Source: CAYFPX01 sp964519895
GTDB lineage: Bacteria; Myxococcota_A; UBA796; CAJQPC01
Length of the DNA stretch: 64,000 nucleotides
Reading direction: 5' to 3'
Assembly: GCA_964519895.1 (NCBI GenBank)
Contig: CAZFLE010000026.1
Coordinates: 8,954 to 72,953 of the forward strand
Shown here: in pieces, positions 33,134-42,394 of the stretch
Numbering within the stretch: the first letter of the stretch is position 1
Layout of the letters: every line of letters begins with the position of its first letter
Made by a program: the position numbers and the translations under genes
Notes under the pieces: generated by a model
Seen by the model: the letters and a program-made list of their open reading frames with translations, nothing else
The model's database searches: none
Told to the model about the DNA's origin: nothing

Positions 33134-33808
33134 GTGTGCGGCCGCTTCATCCAGACCACCGACGCCGACGTGCTGGCGGCGATCTACCAGATCCCGCTGC
33201 CCTTCTCCTTGATGCTTCGCTACAACGCCGCCCCGACCCAGGAGCTGGCCGTGATCCGGCGGGTCGATCCCGACGCACCCCGCGAGGTCGCCCACCTGCG
33301 CTGGGGTCTGGTGCCCTCGTGGGCCAAGCCCGGCAAGCTGCCGACCCTGATCAACGCCCGGTCCGAGACCGCCGCGGAGAAGCCCTCCTTCAAGCGGGCC
33401 CTGGCCCGCCGGCGCTGCCTGGTGCTGACCGACGGCTGGTACGAGTGGCTGCGCGAGGACAAGGTCAAGCGGCCCTTCGTGTTCCGCCGCCGGGACCGTG
33501 CCCCCTTTGTCTACGCCGGCATCTGGGAGCGCTGGTCCCGCGGCGATGCGCCCGTGGAGTCGTTCTCGATCCTGACGACCCAGGCCAATGCCACGATGGA
33601 AAAGGTCCACCACCGTATGCCGGTGGTGGTCGACGCAGCACACCAGGACCTGTGGCTGGATCCCGAGATGACCGACGTGTCCCAGCTCATGAGCCTGCTC
33701 GGGCCGTCTGCGGCCGAGGACTGGGAGGCCACCGAGGTCGTGCCCAAGGTCAACAAGGTCCACAACCAGGGGCCCGAGCTGCTGGAACCGGTGGGGGACC
33801 CGGCATAA
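33134..33808 (+). CDS. SRAP-domain protein (YedK/HMCES family)
   Basis: A 224-residue protein that crosslinks to abasic sites in single-stranded DNA. The catalytic Cys2 is exposed after Met removal (MCGRF). Other family marks are RYNAAPTQ, LRWGLVPSWAK, INARSETAAEKPSFK, LVLTDGWYEW (active-site Glu) and HHRMPVVV. The GTG start is fixed by the need for Cys2. The start codon lies only 20 bases from the divergent lipoprotein start. The -10-like TAAACT (33121-33126) is so close that the message may be leaderless. Confidence 0.93.
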   Translation: MCGRFIQTTDADVLAAIYQIPLPFSLMLRYNAAPTQELAVIRRVDPDAPREVAHLRWGLVPSWAKPGKLPTLINARSETAAEKPSFKRALARRRCLVLTDGWYEWLREDKVKRPFVFRRRDRAPFVYAGIWERWSRGDAPVESFSILTTQANATMEKVHHRMPVVVDAAHQDLWLDPEMTDVSQLMSLLGPSAAEDWEATEVVPKVNKVHNQGPELLEPVGDPA

Positions 33809-33835
33809 CGGGACCGGGCCCGGAGCCCGCTCGCC

Positions 33836-34819
33836 ATGCCACACCCCTTTGAACGCCCACGTCGCAACAGGGCCCACCCCGCCCTGAGAGCGATCACCCG
33901 CGAGCATGCGCTCAGCGCCGATCGCTTCGTCTACCCGCTCTTCGTCCACGACGTGGGTCACGACGAGCCCATCCCGTCGATGCCCGGGTGCCAGCGGCTG
34001 TCGGCTGACGGCTTGCTGCGCGAGGCCGAGGAGGCCCTGGCCGACGGCATCGGTGCGGTGGTGCTCTTTCCCGCCGAACCAGACGCTCACAAGACCCGTG
34101 ACGCCCACCACGCCTACGATCCCCACGGCTTGGTCCAGCGCTCGCTGCGGGCGCTCAAGAAGCGCTTCCCCGAGCTGGTCCTGGTGACCGACGTGGCCCT
34201 GGACCCGTACTCCAGTGCTGGCCACGACGGCCTGGTGTCGGCTCGGGGCGAGGTCCTGAACGACGAGACCCTCGACGTCCTGGTCAAGCAGGCCTTGAGC
34301 CAGGCGGTGGCCGGGGCCGACGTGATCGCACCCAGCGACATGATGGACGGGCGGGTCGGGGCCATCCGCAGCGCCCTCGACGCCCGCGGCTTCCCCCACG
34401 TCGCCATCCTCAGCTACACGGCCAAGTACGCATCGGCCTTCTACGGCCCGTTCCGGGACGCCCTCGACAGCCACCCGGGCCAGGGCGACAAGAAGACCTA
34501 CCAGATGGACCCCGCCAACGTGCGCGAAGCCCTGCGCGAAGTCCGGCTGGACGAGTCCGAAGGGGCCGACATGGTGATGGTCAAGCCCGCCGGGCCCTAC
34601 CTGGACGTCATCCGGGCCGTGCGCGAGGCGACGACCCTGCCGGTGGCCGCCTACCAGGTCAGCGGTGAGTACGCGATGCTCAAGGCCGCGTGTGCCCAGG
34701 GTTGGCTGGAGGAGCGCCAGGTCGTCCTGGAGAGCCTGCTGGCCATCCGCAGGGCCGGGGCGGACGCCATCCTGACCTACTACGCCCGCCAGGCAGCCCG
34801 GTGGCTCCGAGAGGGGTGA
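33836..34819 (+). CDS. hemB: Delta-aminolevulinate dehydratase (porphobilinogen synthase)
   Basis: Condenses two 5-aminolevulinate molecules in haem synthesis. The 327-residue chain has RRNRAHPALRAITREH at the N-terminus, the metal region DVALDPYSSAGHDG and both Schiff-base lysines (SYTAKYASAFYGPFR and MVMVKPAGPYLD). The metal region has Asp/Ala in place of the three zinc cysteines, so this is the Mg-type enzyme rather than the Zn-type. It follows the SRAP gene by 27 bases on the same strand. Confidence 0.95.
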   Translation: MPHPFERPRRNRAHPALRAITREHALSADRFVYPLFVHDVGHDEPIPSMPGCQRLSADGLLREAEEALADGIGAVVLFPAEPDAHKTRDAHHAYDPHGLVQRSLRALKKRFPELVLVTDVALDPYSSAGHDGLVSARGEVLNDETLDVLVKQALSQAVAGADVIAPSDMMDGRVGAIRSALDARGFPHVAILSYTAKYASAFYGPFRDALDSHPGQGDKKTYQMDPANVREALREVRLDESEGADMVMVKPAGPYLDVIRAVREATTLPVAAYQVSGEYAMLKAACAQGWLEERQVVLESLLAIRRAGADAILTYYARQAARWLREG

Positions 34820-34918
34820 CTCTTCGCTGAGTGACGATCAGGGGTCGGGGTCGGTCACAGTTGGCAACAAGCCCTGGATTGAGGAAGACCCCCGTAGGCG
34901 CAGGCGTCCAGATGGGCG

Positions 34919-36241
34919 ATGTTGCCGCCCATGCCCCTCGCCACCGTCGCCAGCTGCCTGGAGCGCTGGTCCCGAGATCCCCGAGCGGTCCGGTGGACCG
35001 TGCAGTACCGGTTCGGGTTCGGTGCGGCCGCGCGGCAGCGCACCTTTGACTGGTATGCACCTGCGAGTGAGCGGGGGGCGATCGCGGTGCTCACCCGCAT
35101 GCACAACGGCATCCTGCTCCTGCAGCCCTTGTCCGTGGTGCTGGGCAGCCCGCTGTCGGAGTCGCGCCTGGTGCCTTGGCTGGACACGATCCGGGCCGTG
35201 CACGCCCTGCCCATCTCCCTGACCGAGGACGAGCACTCCGAGCCCCCGGCCGGGGTGCCTCTGGACCTGCCCGCAGTCCAGCACGCCCGGCCCAAGGCCC
35301 AGCGGGGGCTCGCCGTGGGGTTGGACATCGGCGGCACGGGCATGAAGGTCTGTGCCTTGCGGGGAAACGAGCTCGTCGCCCAGGCCCAGGGCCCGACCTG
35401 GCCCGGCGAGCAGGCCGGTCTCCCGTCGCTGGTCGCGCGGGCCCGGGGGCTCGTCCGCGAGGTCTGTGGTGCCGAGCGGGCCACCTCTCTGGGCGTGGGG
35501 CTGGCGTCGCCGATGGGTGTGCACGGCCAGGTCGTCTCGCTGTCTACGGTGATGCGCCAGAAGCTCGGCAGTCCGGCGCTGTTGGAGGCCCTGCCGGCGC
35601 GGGTGGCCCAAGGGCTGATCGCGGGCCCCGTGGCCAGCTTCAACGACCTGGCGAACCTGGGTCGGATGCTCAGCGGCCAGGGCCACCGCAGGCTGCTCAG
35701 GCTCCAGATCGGCACGTCCTTCGGCGGGTGCTGGATCGATGCCGACGGCACGGTCTCGGCGTCGGAGCTGGGCCGGCTGGTGGTGGATCTGTCCCCGGAG
35801 GCCCGCCCGCACACCTACCTGCCCCTGAAGGGGGCGATGAAGTCCTACCTGTCGAACCACGGCGTGGCCCGGAGCCTGGCGCTGTGGGGAGGCGACGAGC
35901 GGTCACCCGCCCAGGTCGGCTTCGCCTGGCGGGACCTCAACCGCGGGGGGGACCCTCTGGGCGCCGCCCTGGTGTCGTGGACCGGGTCGCTGCTGGTCGG
36001 GGCCATTCGCGAGGCCCTGGCGGTGTTGCCCGGCCTGGAGGAGGTGTCGCTGGGCGGCGGCATGCTCCAGGGCGTCACCGGTCGGCTGGTCGCCCGAGAC
36101 GTGGTCGACAGGCTGAAGGGCCTGCGCCGTGCGCCGCGGTTCGCGCTCTCGGCGAACCCCGGCTTCGACGGTGCCATCGCCGCGGCGCAAGCACCGCTCA
36201 TCGATGCGCCCTTGCGCGGCGTGCGGCGCCTGGTGGGCTGA
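34919..36241 (+). CDS. ROK/actin-like ATPase-fold protein with extra N-terminal domain
   Basis: A 440-residue protein. Residues of about 130-430 form a sugar-kinase/hsp70/actin-type domain: phosphate-1 loop GLDIGGTGMKVCAL, LGVGLASPMGVHG, ASFNDLANL, GTSFGGCWID and GGGMLQGV. The usual ROK zinc cysteines are not evident. The first 120 residues (WTVQYRFGFGAAARQRTFDWYA and on) are an unrecognised domain. Activity could be a sugar kinase or a regulator. The App1-like gene starts 21 bases downstream. ATG 34931 is an alternative start. Confidence 0.7.
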   Translation: MLPPMPLATVASCLERWSRDPRAVRWTVQYRFGFGAAARQRTFDWYAPASERGAIAVLTRMHNGILLLQPLSVVLGSPLSESRLVPWLDTIRAVHALPISLTEDEHSEPPAGVPLDLPAVQHARPKAQRGLAVGLDIGGTGMKVCALRGNELVAQAQGPTWPGEQAGLPSLVARARGLVREVCGAERATSLGVGLASPMGVHGQVVSLSTVMRQKLGSPALLEALPARVAQGLIAGPVASFNDLANLGRMLSGQGHRRLLRLQIGTSFGGCWIDADGTVSASELGRLVVDLSPEARPHTYLPLKGAMKSYLSNHGVARSLALWGGDERSPAQVGFAWRDLNRGGDPLGAALVSWTGSLLVGAIREALAVLPGLEEVSLGGGMLQGVTGRLVARDVVDRLKGLRRAPRFALSANPGFDGAIAAAQAPLIDAPLRGVRRLVG

Positions 36242-36262
36242 CGGAGATAGAGGCCTGGAGCC

Positions 36263-37240
36263 GTGCACGTCTACCGCTGGGACCTGGACAAGACCTACCT
36301 GGAGACCGACTTCGACTCCGTCCGGGGACTCCTGCGCTCCGCCCTGGAGCCGGCCGAGGCCAAGCGCAACGTGCCCGGCTCGGCGGCGCTGCTGCGGGCG
36401 CTGTCCAGCCGGACGGGATCCCGGGTCGTGTTCCTGTCCGGGTCACCCACCCAGATGCGCGAGGTGCTGCAGCGCAAGCTGGAGCTGGACGGCGTGCGCT
36501 TCGACGAGCTGCACCTCAAGGACAACCTGGGCAACCTGAAGCGCGGGCGACTCCGGGCCATCAAGGGGCAGTTCGGGTACAAGCTGCCGGCTCTGTTGCG
36601 GGGTCGGGTGGGGCTGGGCCAAGCGGTCACGGAGACCTGCTTCGGCGACGACGCCGAGGTCGACGCCCTGGTCTACTCTGTGTTCGCGGACGCCGTCGCC
36701 GGGCGGCTGGACAAGGCCGCGGTGAGTCGCATCCTCCAGGCGTCCGGGGTCTACCCGGACCGCATCGCCCAGTCCCTGGAGCTGTTGGACCAGGTGCCCA
36801 CGGCCGAAGCGGTGGATCGGATCTTCATCCACCTGGACCGGGGCATGCCCACGGGCTTCTTCGAGCCGCTCGGGGGCCGGGTCGTGCCGGTGCACTCGTG
36901 GTTCCAGGCGGCGCTGGTGCTCTACGGCGACGACCGCCTGGACGCCCGCGGCGTGCTCGCTGTCGTGCGCGAGGTCAGTCGGACCTCGGGGCTGGACACC
37001 ACCGGCATCGCCAACCTGTTCCAGGACATCGCCCGCCGAGGCCAGGTCCCCGTCCAGGCCCTGGAGCGCTTCTCCGACGAGGTCGAGACCGACGAGGAGG
37101 ACCTGGTCGAAGTGCTGGCAGCCTGTCGCCGTCGCGTGGGCTGGCTGGGCCCCACGAGCCGCACCAGGCCTCCCCAGCCGCGAGAGGGCATCGACTATCT
37201 GGCGCTGGTCAAGGCGTTCGACCGGAAGCACAGCAGCTGA
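36263..37240 (+). CDS. App1-like phosphatidate phosphatase-domain protein (DUF2183)
   Basis: A 325-residue HAD-type phosphatase with DLDKTYLETDF near the N-terminus (DxDxT nucleophile motif) and the VFLSGSPTQM second motif, as in App1/DUF2183 proteins. The Lys and later acidic motif lie around GQFGYKLPALLRG and CFGDDAEVDALVYS. The C-terminal half is helical and not assigned. Yeast App1 acts on phosphatidate; the bacterial substrate is unknown. GTG start. It converges on the HD-domain gene with six bases between stops. Confidence 0.75.
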   Translation: MHVYRWDLDKTYLETDFDSVRGLLRSALEPAEAKRNVPGSAALLRALSSRTGSRVVFLSGSPTQMREVLQRKLELDGVRFDELHLKDNLGNLKRGRLRAIKGQFGYKLPALLRGRVGLGQAVTETCFGDDAEVDALVYSVFADAVAGRLDKAAVSRILQASGVYPDRIAQSLELLDQVPTAEAVDRIFIHLDRGMPTGFFEPLGGRVVPVHSWFQAALVLYGDDRLDARGVLAVVREVSRTSGLDTTGIANLFQDIARRGQVPVQALERFSDEVETDEEDLVEVLAACRRRVGWLGPTSRTRPPQPREGIDYLALVKAFDRKHSS

Positions 37241-37246
37241 GTGGGC

Positions 37247-39151
37247 TCAGCGCTTCTTCTTGGGAGAGGGGCGCGTGGAGAACATGGACGCCAGCAGGGC
37301 GAGCTCGTCTTCTTGGGCTTCGGTGGAGCCGGCGGCCTCGTCGACATTGACCTGGACCCGGGGCTCGTCGTCGGTGAAGAGCTCTGCGGCTTCTTCGTCG
37401 TCGAGGAGCTCGGGCAGGTAGTCGCCCTCGTCCTCGAGCTCGTGGAGCAGTGCCTCGTCTTCGGCCTCGAGCAGGGGCGCCGCTTGGGGGGCCGCGTCCT
37501 GTTTGCTCTGCCGTCGACGGGCCTCGAGCTGAGCCAGGATGGAGCTCACCGCCCCACTCGGCTCCCGGGATCGGGACCCGCTGTAGGAGTGGCTGACGCT
37601 GTCGGCGTCCCCGGCGCGGCTCGCCGAGCCGGGGCCAGCACTCTCCGCCGCGTCAGCGGGATCCTCGACCCCTTCGTCGGGCTGTTCGGCCAGCTCCGGT
37701 GGAGGCTCGAAGAAGATCTCTTCGTCGGGCTCGGGCTCCCACATGACGACCTGTTCCCACGCCGGCGCGTCAGCCGGATCGATCTCCCGCAGGATCGAGC
37801 CCCGCTGGGACAGGTCGATCAGCACCTCGATGTCGGGCCGATCGCCGTTGCCCAGCCGGACCACCCGGACCAGGGGCGTGGAGAAGGTCTCGGGCGAGCG
37901 AGCGCCGCTCACCACCAGGCCCCAGGACCTGTCGTTGAGCTGCAGCAGCGTGCCCGGCGGGTACTGCCCCACTTCGTTGACGAAGATCTGGAACAGGTCC
38001 GGGTCGTACAGCGTGCCGACCCCGGTCAGCATCCGTCGCAGAGCGCCGGGGGGCGAGAACATGGGGCCGTCGGGCCGGATGCGGGTGAAGGTGTCGAAGT
38101 CGTCGGCGATCTTGACGATGCGGGCGTACAGCGACGGCTTGGGCATCGCGTCGTAGCGGCGATGGTGTTGCAGGCACACGAGCATGCGCCGGACCTTGGC
38201 GGCGTGGAAGCCGCGCTGGCGCAGGAAGGCCCGGGAACCGGCGCTGCCGTGGCGCTCGAAGGGCGGCGGGTAGCCACCCTCGGAGACGGTGTAGCCGGTG
38301 TCGTGGTAGACGGCGGCCACCCCCAGGTCGGACAGGGAGGCCTCGGACATGCCCAGGGCCCGCCCGATCAACAGGCTCAGGGACGCGACCTGGACCGAGT
38401 GGTTGACGTAGGCGGGCGCTCGCGGATCGTGCCTGGACTCGACCGTCTGGCCCTGCTTGTCGCCCCCGCCCAGATCGATGAGCTCGGTGACCATGCGCCG
38501 GACCGGCAGCGGGTTCGGCGTCCGCTGGGCGCACAGGTTTCCCCAGGCATCGGACACCAGCCGGGAGCAGCGGGTGTAGACCTGCTTCACCGACCGGTCC
38601 ATGGACCGGGCGCTCTCGCCGTGCAGCCTGAAGCGGAAGATGGGCGCCAGCTCGATGAAGCCCAGCCCGGCGTCGTTGAGCTCCTTCTGGAAGATCAGGC
38701 GGGGCGAGGTGCCCTCGCGAGGCTTCACGGAGACGAGCTCCAGGAAGCGCCGCATCTGGACCTCGTTCGGGGCGCTGTGGAACGAGAAGCCGCCGACCTG
38801 GTGGCGGCCCATCTCGTCGCCCATCCAGGCCCCGCTGTCGGTCCGCGCGTCGAAGCGGATGCGGATGTCGTTGACGTAGACCTGGCCCTCGACCATCGCG
38901 ACGTGGATGGCCCCGAGCAGCCCGATCATGTGACCGACCGCGTCGTGGAACTCCCGCATGGGCAGCTCGAAGGCCGCGTTGTCCAGGCTGTGGACCTTGG
39001 TCAGGCGCAAGAGCCCGGCCAGCAGGAACACCATCGCTTCGCCGCGGTCCCGGATCTGTGCCGCGAGCTCCTGGTCTTCGCCGGCCTTGGCCTGCTCCAG
39101 GGCCTTGCCCAGCTGGAATTGGGCGTCGGCGATCTGGGCGCTGGGATCCAT
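37247..39151 (-). CDS. HD-domain protein (HD-GYP-like) with acidic C-terminal extension
   Basis: A 634-residue protein. Residues 240-400 hold an HD phosphohydrolase fold: His251 in YVNHSVQVASLSLLIGRALG, His283-Asp284 in AAVYHDTGY, a later LQHHRRYD and ARIVKIADDFDTFT. The last part resembles HD-GYP domains, although no clean GYP triplet is present. After residue 490 comes a long acidic, Pro/Ser/Ala-rich tail ending in the basic PSPKKKR. It may be a c-di-GMP-type hydrolase or a degenerate relative. It starts two bases after the HEAT-repeat gene, so they are one operon. Confidence 0.7.
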   Translation of the reverse strand: MDPSAQIADAQFQLGKALEQAKAGEDQELAAQIRDRGEAMVFLLAGLLRLTKVHSLDNAAFELPMREFHDAVGHMIGLLGAIHVAMVEGQVYVNDIRIRFDARTDSGAWMGDEMGRHQVGGFSFHSAPNEVQMRRFLELVSVKPREGTSPRLIFQKELNDAGLGFIELAPIFRFRLHGESARSMDRSVKQVYTRCSRLVSDAWGNLCAQRTPNPLPVRRMVTELIDLGGGDKQGQTVESRHDPRAPAYVNHSVQVASLSLLIGRALGMSEASLSDLGVAAVYHDTGYTVSEGGYPPPFERHGSAGSRAFLRQRGFHAAKVRRMLVCLQHHRRYDAMPKPSLYARIVKIADDFDTFTRIRPDGPMFSPPGALRRMLTGVGTLYDPDLFQIFVNEVGQYPPGTLLQLNDRSWGLVVSGARSPETFSTPLVRVVRLGNGDRPDIEVLIDLSQRGSILREIDPADAPAWEQVVMWEPEPDEEIFFEPPPELAEQPDEGVEDPADAAESAGPGSASRAGDADSVSHSYSGSRSREPSGAVSSILAQLEARRRQSKQDAAPQAAPLLEAEDEALLHELEDEGDYLPELLDDEEAAELFTDDEPRVQVNVDEAAGSTEAQEDELALLASMFSTRPSPKKKR

Positions 39152-39153
39152 GC

Positions 39154-40920
39154 TCAGGCCCCGGCCTTGGACTTCTGGTCTTCTGCGATGCGCTGCCGGC
39201 GCCGCACGCGGCCCTGGACGGCCCCGTTGTAGAGCGCCTCGTCCTCGCGATTCAGGTGGGCGATCTGCTTGAGCACGCCGTCGGCGTCGTCGTTGTCGAC
39301 CAGCGGCAGCCCCGTGACGGCCGCCCAGTTCAGCGCGTGATCGGCACCCCGGACACGGCTCAGCAGGCCCTTCGGAAGGCACCAGTCCTTGAAGGCGCTC
39401 AAGGCGGCCTCTGGGTCCAGGCGGGCCATGACGCCTCCGATGACCTTGGCCTCGTCGTCGCCCAGCCGGCCCCCGGAGCGCTCCTTGGCGTGTCGCACCA
39501 GGGCCGGGAACATGCGTCGGTCGCCCTGGTGCCCGACGCCCTGGATGGTGCGGATCCGGACCATCTCCTCGTGGCTGTGGAGCAGCTTGAACGCCACGGC
39601 GCGGGTCGTGGCGTTGTACCCGGTCAGCTCGACCACGTGGCAGCACTCGAACAGGATGTCCATGTCGCCGCTGTTGGAGAGCTCCAGGGCGAGCTTCTGG
39701 GCGTCGTCTGGACTGCCGGCGGTCACCGCCCGGAACAGGTCCGCGGCCACGGAGCCGTAGGACGTCTGGAGGCGCTGAATGACGTACGCGGAGCGGGCGG
39801 GCAGCTCCCGGGCGATGAGCTGCCGGATTGTGCGGCGGGAGCGTGCCGCGCGCTCGGTCTCGAGCAGATCCACCAGGGTCGACAGGTGGTCTCCCGGCAG
39901 CTGATCGAGCAGGCGCAGGAAGGACTCGGGCACGGTGTCGGCGTCGGGCGGCACGGAGTGAACCAGTCGGGCCAGGGCGTTGCGATCGGCGAAGGAGTCG
40001 ATGAGCACCTGGACGTCGGCGCCGTCCTGGTCGCCGCGGACGGCCATCAGCAGCAGGTCCAGCATGCGCAGCAGGTTGTCCAGCTGGCCCTCGGACAGCA
40101 GGAAGTCCCGGATCTCGGTCAGCAGGGGCCGGGCCTCGCTGAGGCGGACCGGGTCCGTGGGGTCCTGGACCACGGTGAGCAGCTCGCTGACCAGCCCCAG
40201 GCAGTCCTCGGGCAGGTGCTGGGAGGTCTCCTCGGAGCGGAGCCGGTCCAGGGTGGCGTCGGCGATGGGCCGCCACGTGGGCTGATCCTCGCCGGTCAGG
40301 TTGGGGTGGGGGAGATCGAAATTCGGCGGGACCCGCACCTCGGCGTGGTTGGCCAGGCGCTGGTGGGCCAGCTCGAGCCCCAGACCGTCGTCTTCGACCT
40401 CGTCCTCGGGCACGAAGCCCTCGACGGCCTCGACGTCGATGTTCTGGAAGTTGGCCTTCCACAGCAGCGTGACCACGTCGTCCTCGCTGTGGGACAGGCC
40501 GGTGTAGCGGATGGAGAGGATCTCCAGGAGCTGCAGGAGCTCGGACCACGCCACAGCGGGCTGGACCACCAGGTTGCGCACCCCGTCGCGGAACAGGCGG
40601 AAGGCCAGGGAGCGTTCCCGATCCCGCTCCAGGTAGACCACCTCGCGCTCCGGGGCGAGCACCATCTCGAAGGGACGGACCGCCAGGTGCAGCTCGCCGT
40701 GGTGAGCGCCGAAGGCGTGGAAGGCGTCCCGGACCTCCTCGAGGAAGGTCCGGATGGCGTCGTTGCTCGGGTCGTAGAGTTGGAAGCTTCGGGCGGCCCG
40801 CGCAAGGGCCCGGAGCGCGTCGTTGGCCGCCCTGGCACGATCGTCGGATCCGAGTTCGGTCTCCTGGTCGTCGGGCGCGCGTACCCCGCTGACCGGGGGT
40901 CTGGGATCGTTCGGCTCCAT
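39154..40920 (-). CDS. HEAT-like helical repeat protein
   Basis: A 588-residue soluble, mostly helical protein. Helical repeats in the second half (LLDLLETERAARSRRTIRQLI, AVAFKLLHSHEEMVRIRTIQG, RMFPALVRHAKERSGGRL) suggest a HEAT/ARM scaffold. The first 100 residues share a style with the HD partner (FEMVLAPEREVVYLERDRERSLAFRLFRDG), so the two may have a common N-terminal module. No signal peptide. ATG 40920 is chosen over the longer frame because upstream sequence is a hairpin. Confidence 0.62.
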   Translation of the reverse strand: MEPNDPRPPVSGVRAPDDQETELGSDDRARAANDALRALARAARSFQLYDPSNDAIRTFLEEVRDAFHAFGAHHGELHLAVRPFEMVLAPEREVVYLERDRERSLAFRLFRDGVRNLVVQPAVAWSELLQLLEILSIRYTGLSHSEDDVVTLLWKANFQNIDVEAVEGFVPEDEVEDDGLGLELAHQRLANHAEVRVPPNFDLPHPNLTGEDQPTWRPIADATLDRLRSEETSQHLPEDCLGLVSELLTVVQDPTDPVRLSEARPLLTEIRDFLLSEGQLDNLLRMLDLLLMAVRGDQDGADVQVLIDSFADRNALARLVHSVPPDADTVPESFLRLLDQLPGDHLSTLVDLLETERAARSRRTIRQLIARELPARSAYVIQRLQTSYGSVAADLFRAVTAGSPDDAQKLALELSNSGDMDILFECCHVVELTGYNATTRAVAFKLLHSHEEMVRIRTIQGVGHQGDRRMFPALVRHAKERSGGRLGDDEAKVIGGVMARLDPEAALSAFKDWCLPKGLLSRVRGADHALNWAAVTGLPLVDNDDADGVLKQIAHLNREDEALYNGAVQGRVRRRQRIAEDQKSKAGA

Positions 40921-40931
40921 CCGGTGGACGC

Positions 40932-40972
40932 GGTGCCTCGTGCCTTGAGGGGGTCTCCCCCCCCTCGGCACC
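40932..40972 (-). terminator. Two-tier hairpin between chrR and the HEAT-repeat gene
   Basis: GGTGCC (40932-40937) pairs with GGCACC (40967-40972), and inside it GAGGGGG (40947-40953) pairs with CCCCCTC (40960-40966). It lies after the chrR stop in the direction of transcription. No U-tract is seen, so a terminator or a leader structure for the HEAT-repeat gene are both possible. Confidence 0.4.
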
Positions 40973-41030
40973 ATGGTACCGCGCCGCCAATCCGGGCGTC
41001 AAAGGGCCTCTCAGGCGCGTCTGCAGGCCC

Positions 41031-41669
41031 TCAGATACCCGTGATCCAGTGGGCGATCGTGCCCTTGAGGCTGCGGGGCACCAGCGGGCTGTCCAACAGC
41101 ACCAGGGTGATGCACTCGCCGTCGTCGTGGATGTCCAGGTGGTGCTCGACCGTGTCGTCGGCAACCGCCACGTCTCCGCGCAGGTAGTCAGCCCCGCGGT
41201 CGGAGAAGCCGCCCTGGAGCACCAGGTTGTATTCCTGGCCGCCGTGGGTGTGGCGGGGGATCTCGATGCCTGGGGCCAGACGCGTCAGGCGCACCGGTTG
41301 GGGCCCGTAATGCAGGGGCAGGTCCAGCACCTGGACGCCGGGCCAGACCTTGCGCCACCGGGGCTGGGGACCCATCAGTCGGCGCAGGGGCGCTGGGAAG
41401 ATCGGATCGCCCGTGGGCACCGGTCGGGGGGCTGGCGCGGGCTCGTCCAGCCTGGCGAGCATGGCTTCCAGGCTGCCCGGGGCGAGCTCGGCCCCCGGGA
41501 GCTCGGCCAGGAGCTCGCCGCCCACGGCCTCGAGCGTGTCCAGGTGGGCCCGGGACTCCGGGCTCAGGGTCAGGTGACAGGCTGCGAGCAGGGAGAGGGC
41601 CTCGCCGGCCGTGCCCGCTGCGTAGCTGAGCAGCAGCTCCTCGGGGATCAGGTGAGTGGGCGTCGTCAT
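41031..41669 (-). CDS. chrR: ChrR-type cupin anti-sigma factor with altered zinc site
   Basis: A 212-residue anti-sigma factor: an N-terminal sigma-binding helical domain and a C-terminal cupin (RHTHGGQEYNLVLQGGFSD with His/His/Glu metal ligands). In the N-terminal domain the two His are kept (His6, His32), but the Cys pair of the usual H-x3-C-x2-C is Ser36 and Ser39 (CHLTLSPESR). ChrR in other bacteria restrains an ECF sigma factor that responds to singlet oxygen. The start overlaps the sigma gene stop by four bases. Confidence 0.85.
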   Translation of the reverse strand: MTTPTHLIPEELLLSYAAGTAGEALSLLAACHLTLSPESRAHLDTLEAVGGELLAELPGAELAPGSLEAMLARLDEPAPAPRPVPTGDPIFPAPLRRLMGPQPRWRKVWPGVQVLDLPLHYGPQPVRLTRLAPGIEIPRHTHGGQEYNLVLQGGFSDRGADYLRGDVAVADDTVEHHLDIHDDGECITLVLLDSPLVPRSLKGTIAHWITGI

Positions 41670-42295
41670 GGACTGCTCTGCTGGTCTTCGAGCACCTGGC
41701 GCAGCCGGATCATGGCCAGCCGGGAGCGGGACTTGATGGTGCCCAGGGGCACGCCGGTGGCATCGGCCAGCTCCCGCATGGAGCGCCCCTCGAAGTACGA
41801 GCTCTGCAGGACCTCGGCCTGTTCCTGGGGAAGGGTGGCCAGGGCCTGGCGCACGGCGGCGGCCCTGCGGGCCTGGGCGACCTGGGCATCGGTGGCCTGG
41901 GTGGGCTGCATGGTCTCGATGATCTCGGTGGCCTCTGGCTCGGGACGGTTCTCCTTGCGCAGGCGATCGATCCGGCGGTTCCGGGCGATGGTGAAGATCC
42001 AGGTGTTGGGGTTGGCCCGGGACGGGTCATAGGTCGGCGCCCGGCGCCACACGGTCAGCAGGACGTCCTGGGCGACCTCCTCGGCTGTGACCGGGTCTGC
42101 GCCGGACCGCATCAGGTAGCGCTTCACCTGGGGGGCGTAGTGGGCGTACAAGGCTGCAAACGCCTCCCGGTCCCCATCCTGGGCGATCCGTGCAATCCAG
42201 GCCTTGGGGCCAACCGGTGACGTCCCCGACATCGCGCGCAGCCTATCACCGCGGTCCTGGGGACTCTGCGGGGGAGGGGGTGTCGCGCTCATCAT
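41666..42295 (-). CDS. ECF sigma factor of the RpoE/ChrR (singlet-oxygen) type
   Basis: A 209-residue ECF sigma factor. Region 2 is clear (FAALYAHYAPQVKRYLMRSG, AEEVAQDVLLTVWRRA, NPNTWIFTIARNRRIDRLRK), and so is region 4 (ALATLPQEQAEVLQSSYFEGRSMRELADATGV then GTIKSR). Pairing with a ChrR-type cupin anti-sigma places it with the ECF11 group by known gene context. A matching promoter lies upstream. The first 21 residues are low complexity, and a start at Met22 (42232) is possible. Confidence 0.9.
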   Translation of the reverse strand: MMSATPPPPQSPQDRGDRLRAMSGTSPVGPKAWIARIAQDGDREAFAALYAHYAPQVKRYLMRSGADPVTAEEVAQDVLLTVWRRAPTYDPSRANPNTWIFTIARNRRIDRLRKENRPEPEATEIIETMQPTQATDAQVAQARRAAAVRQALATLPQEQAEVLQSSYFEGRSMRELADATGVPLGTIKSRSRLAMIRLRQVLEDQQSSP

Positions 42296-42394
42296 GCGGG
42301 GGTAGGGGTCGGGCGGGCGGCGCCGTGAGCGTGGAGCTGTCGGTCCAGGTGCTGGGTTCCTTCTGGCAAGGGGTGTGTGGGTTGTTCATCCCCC

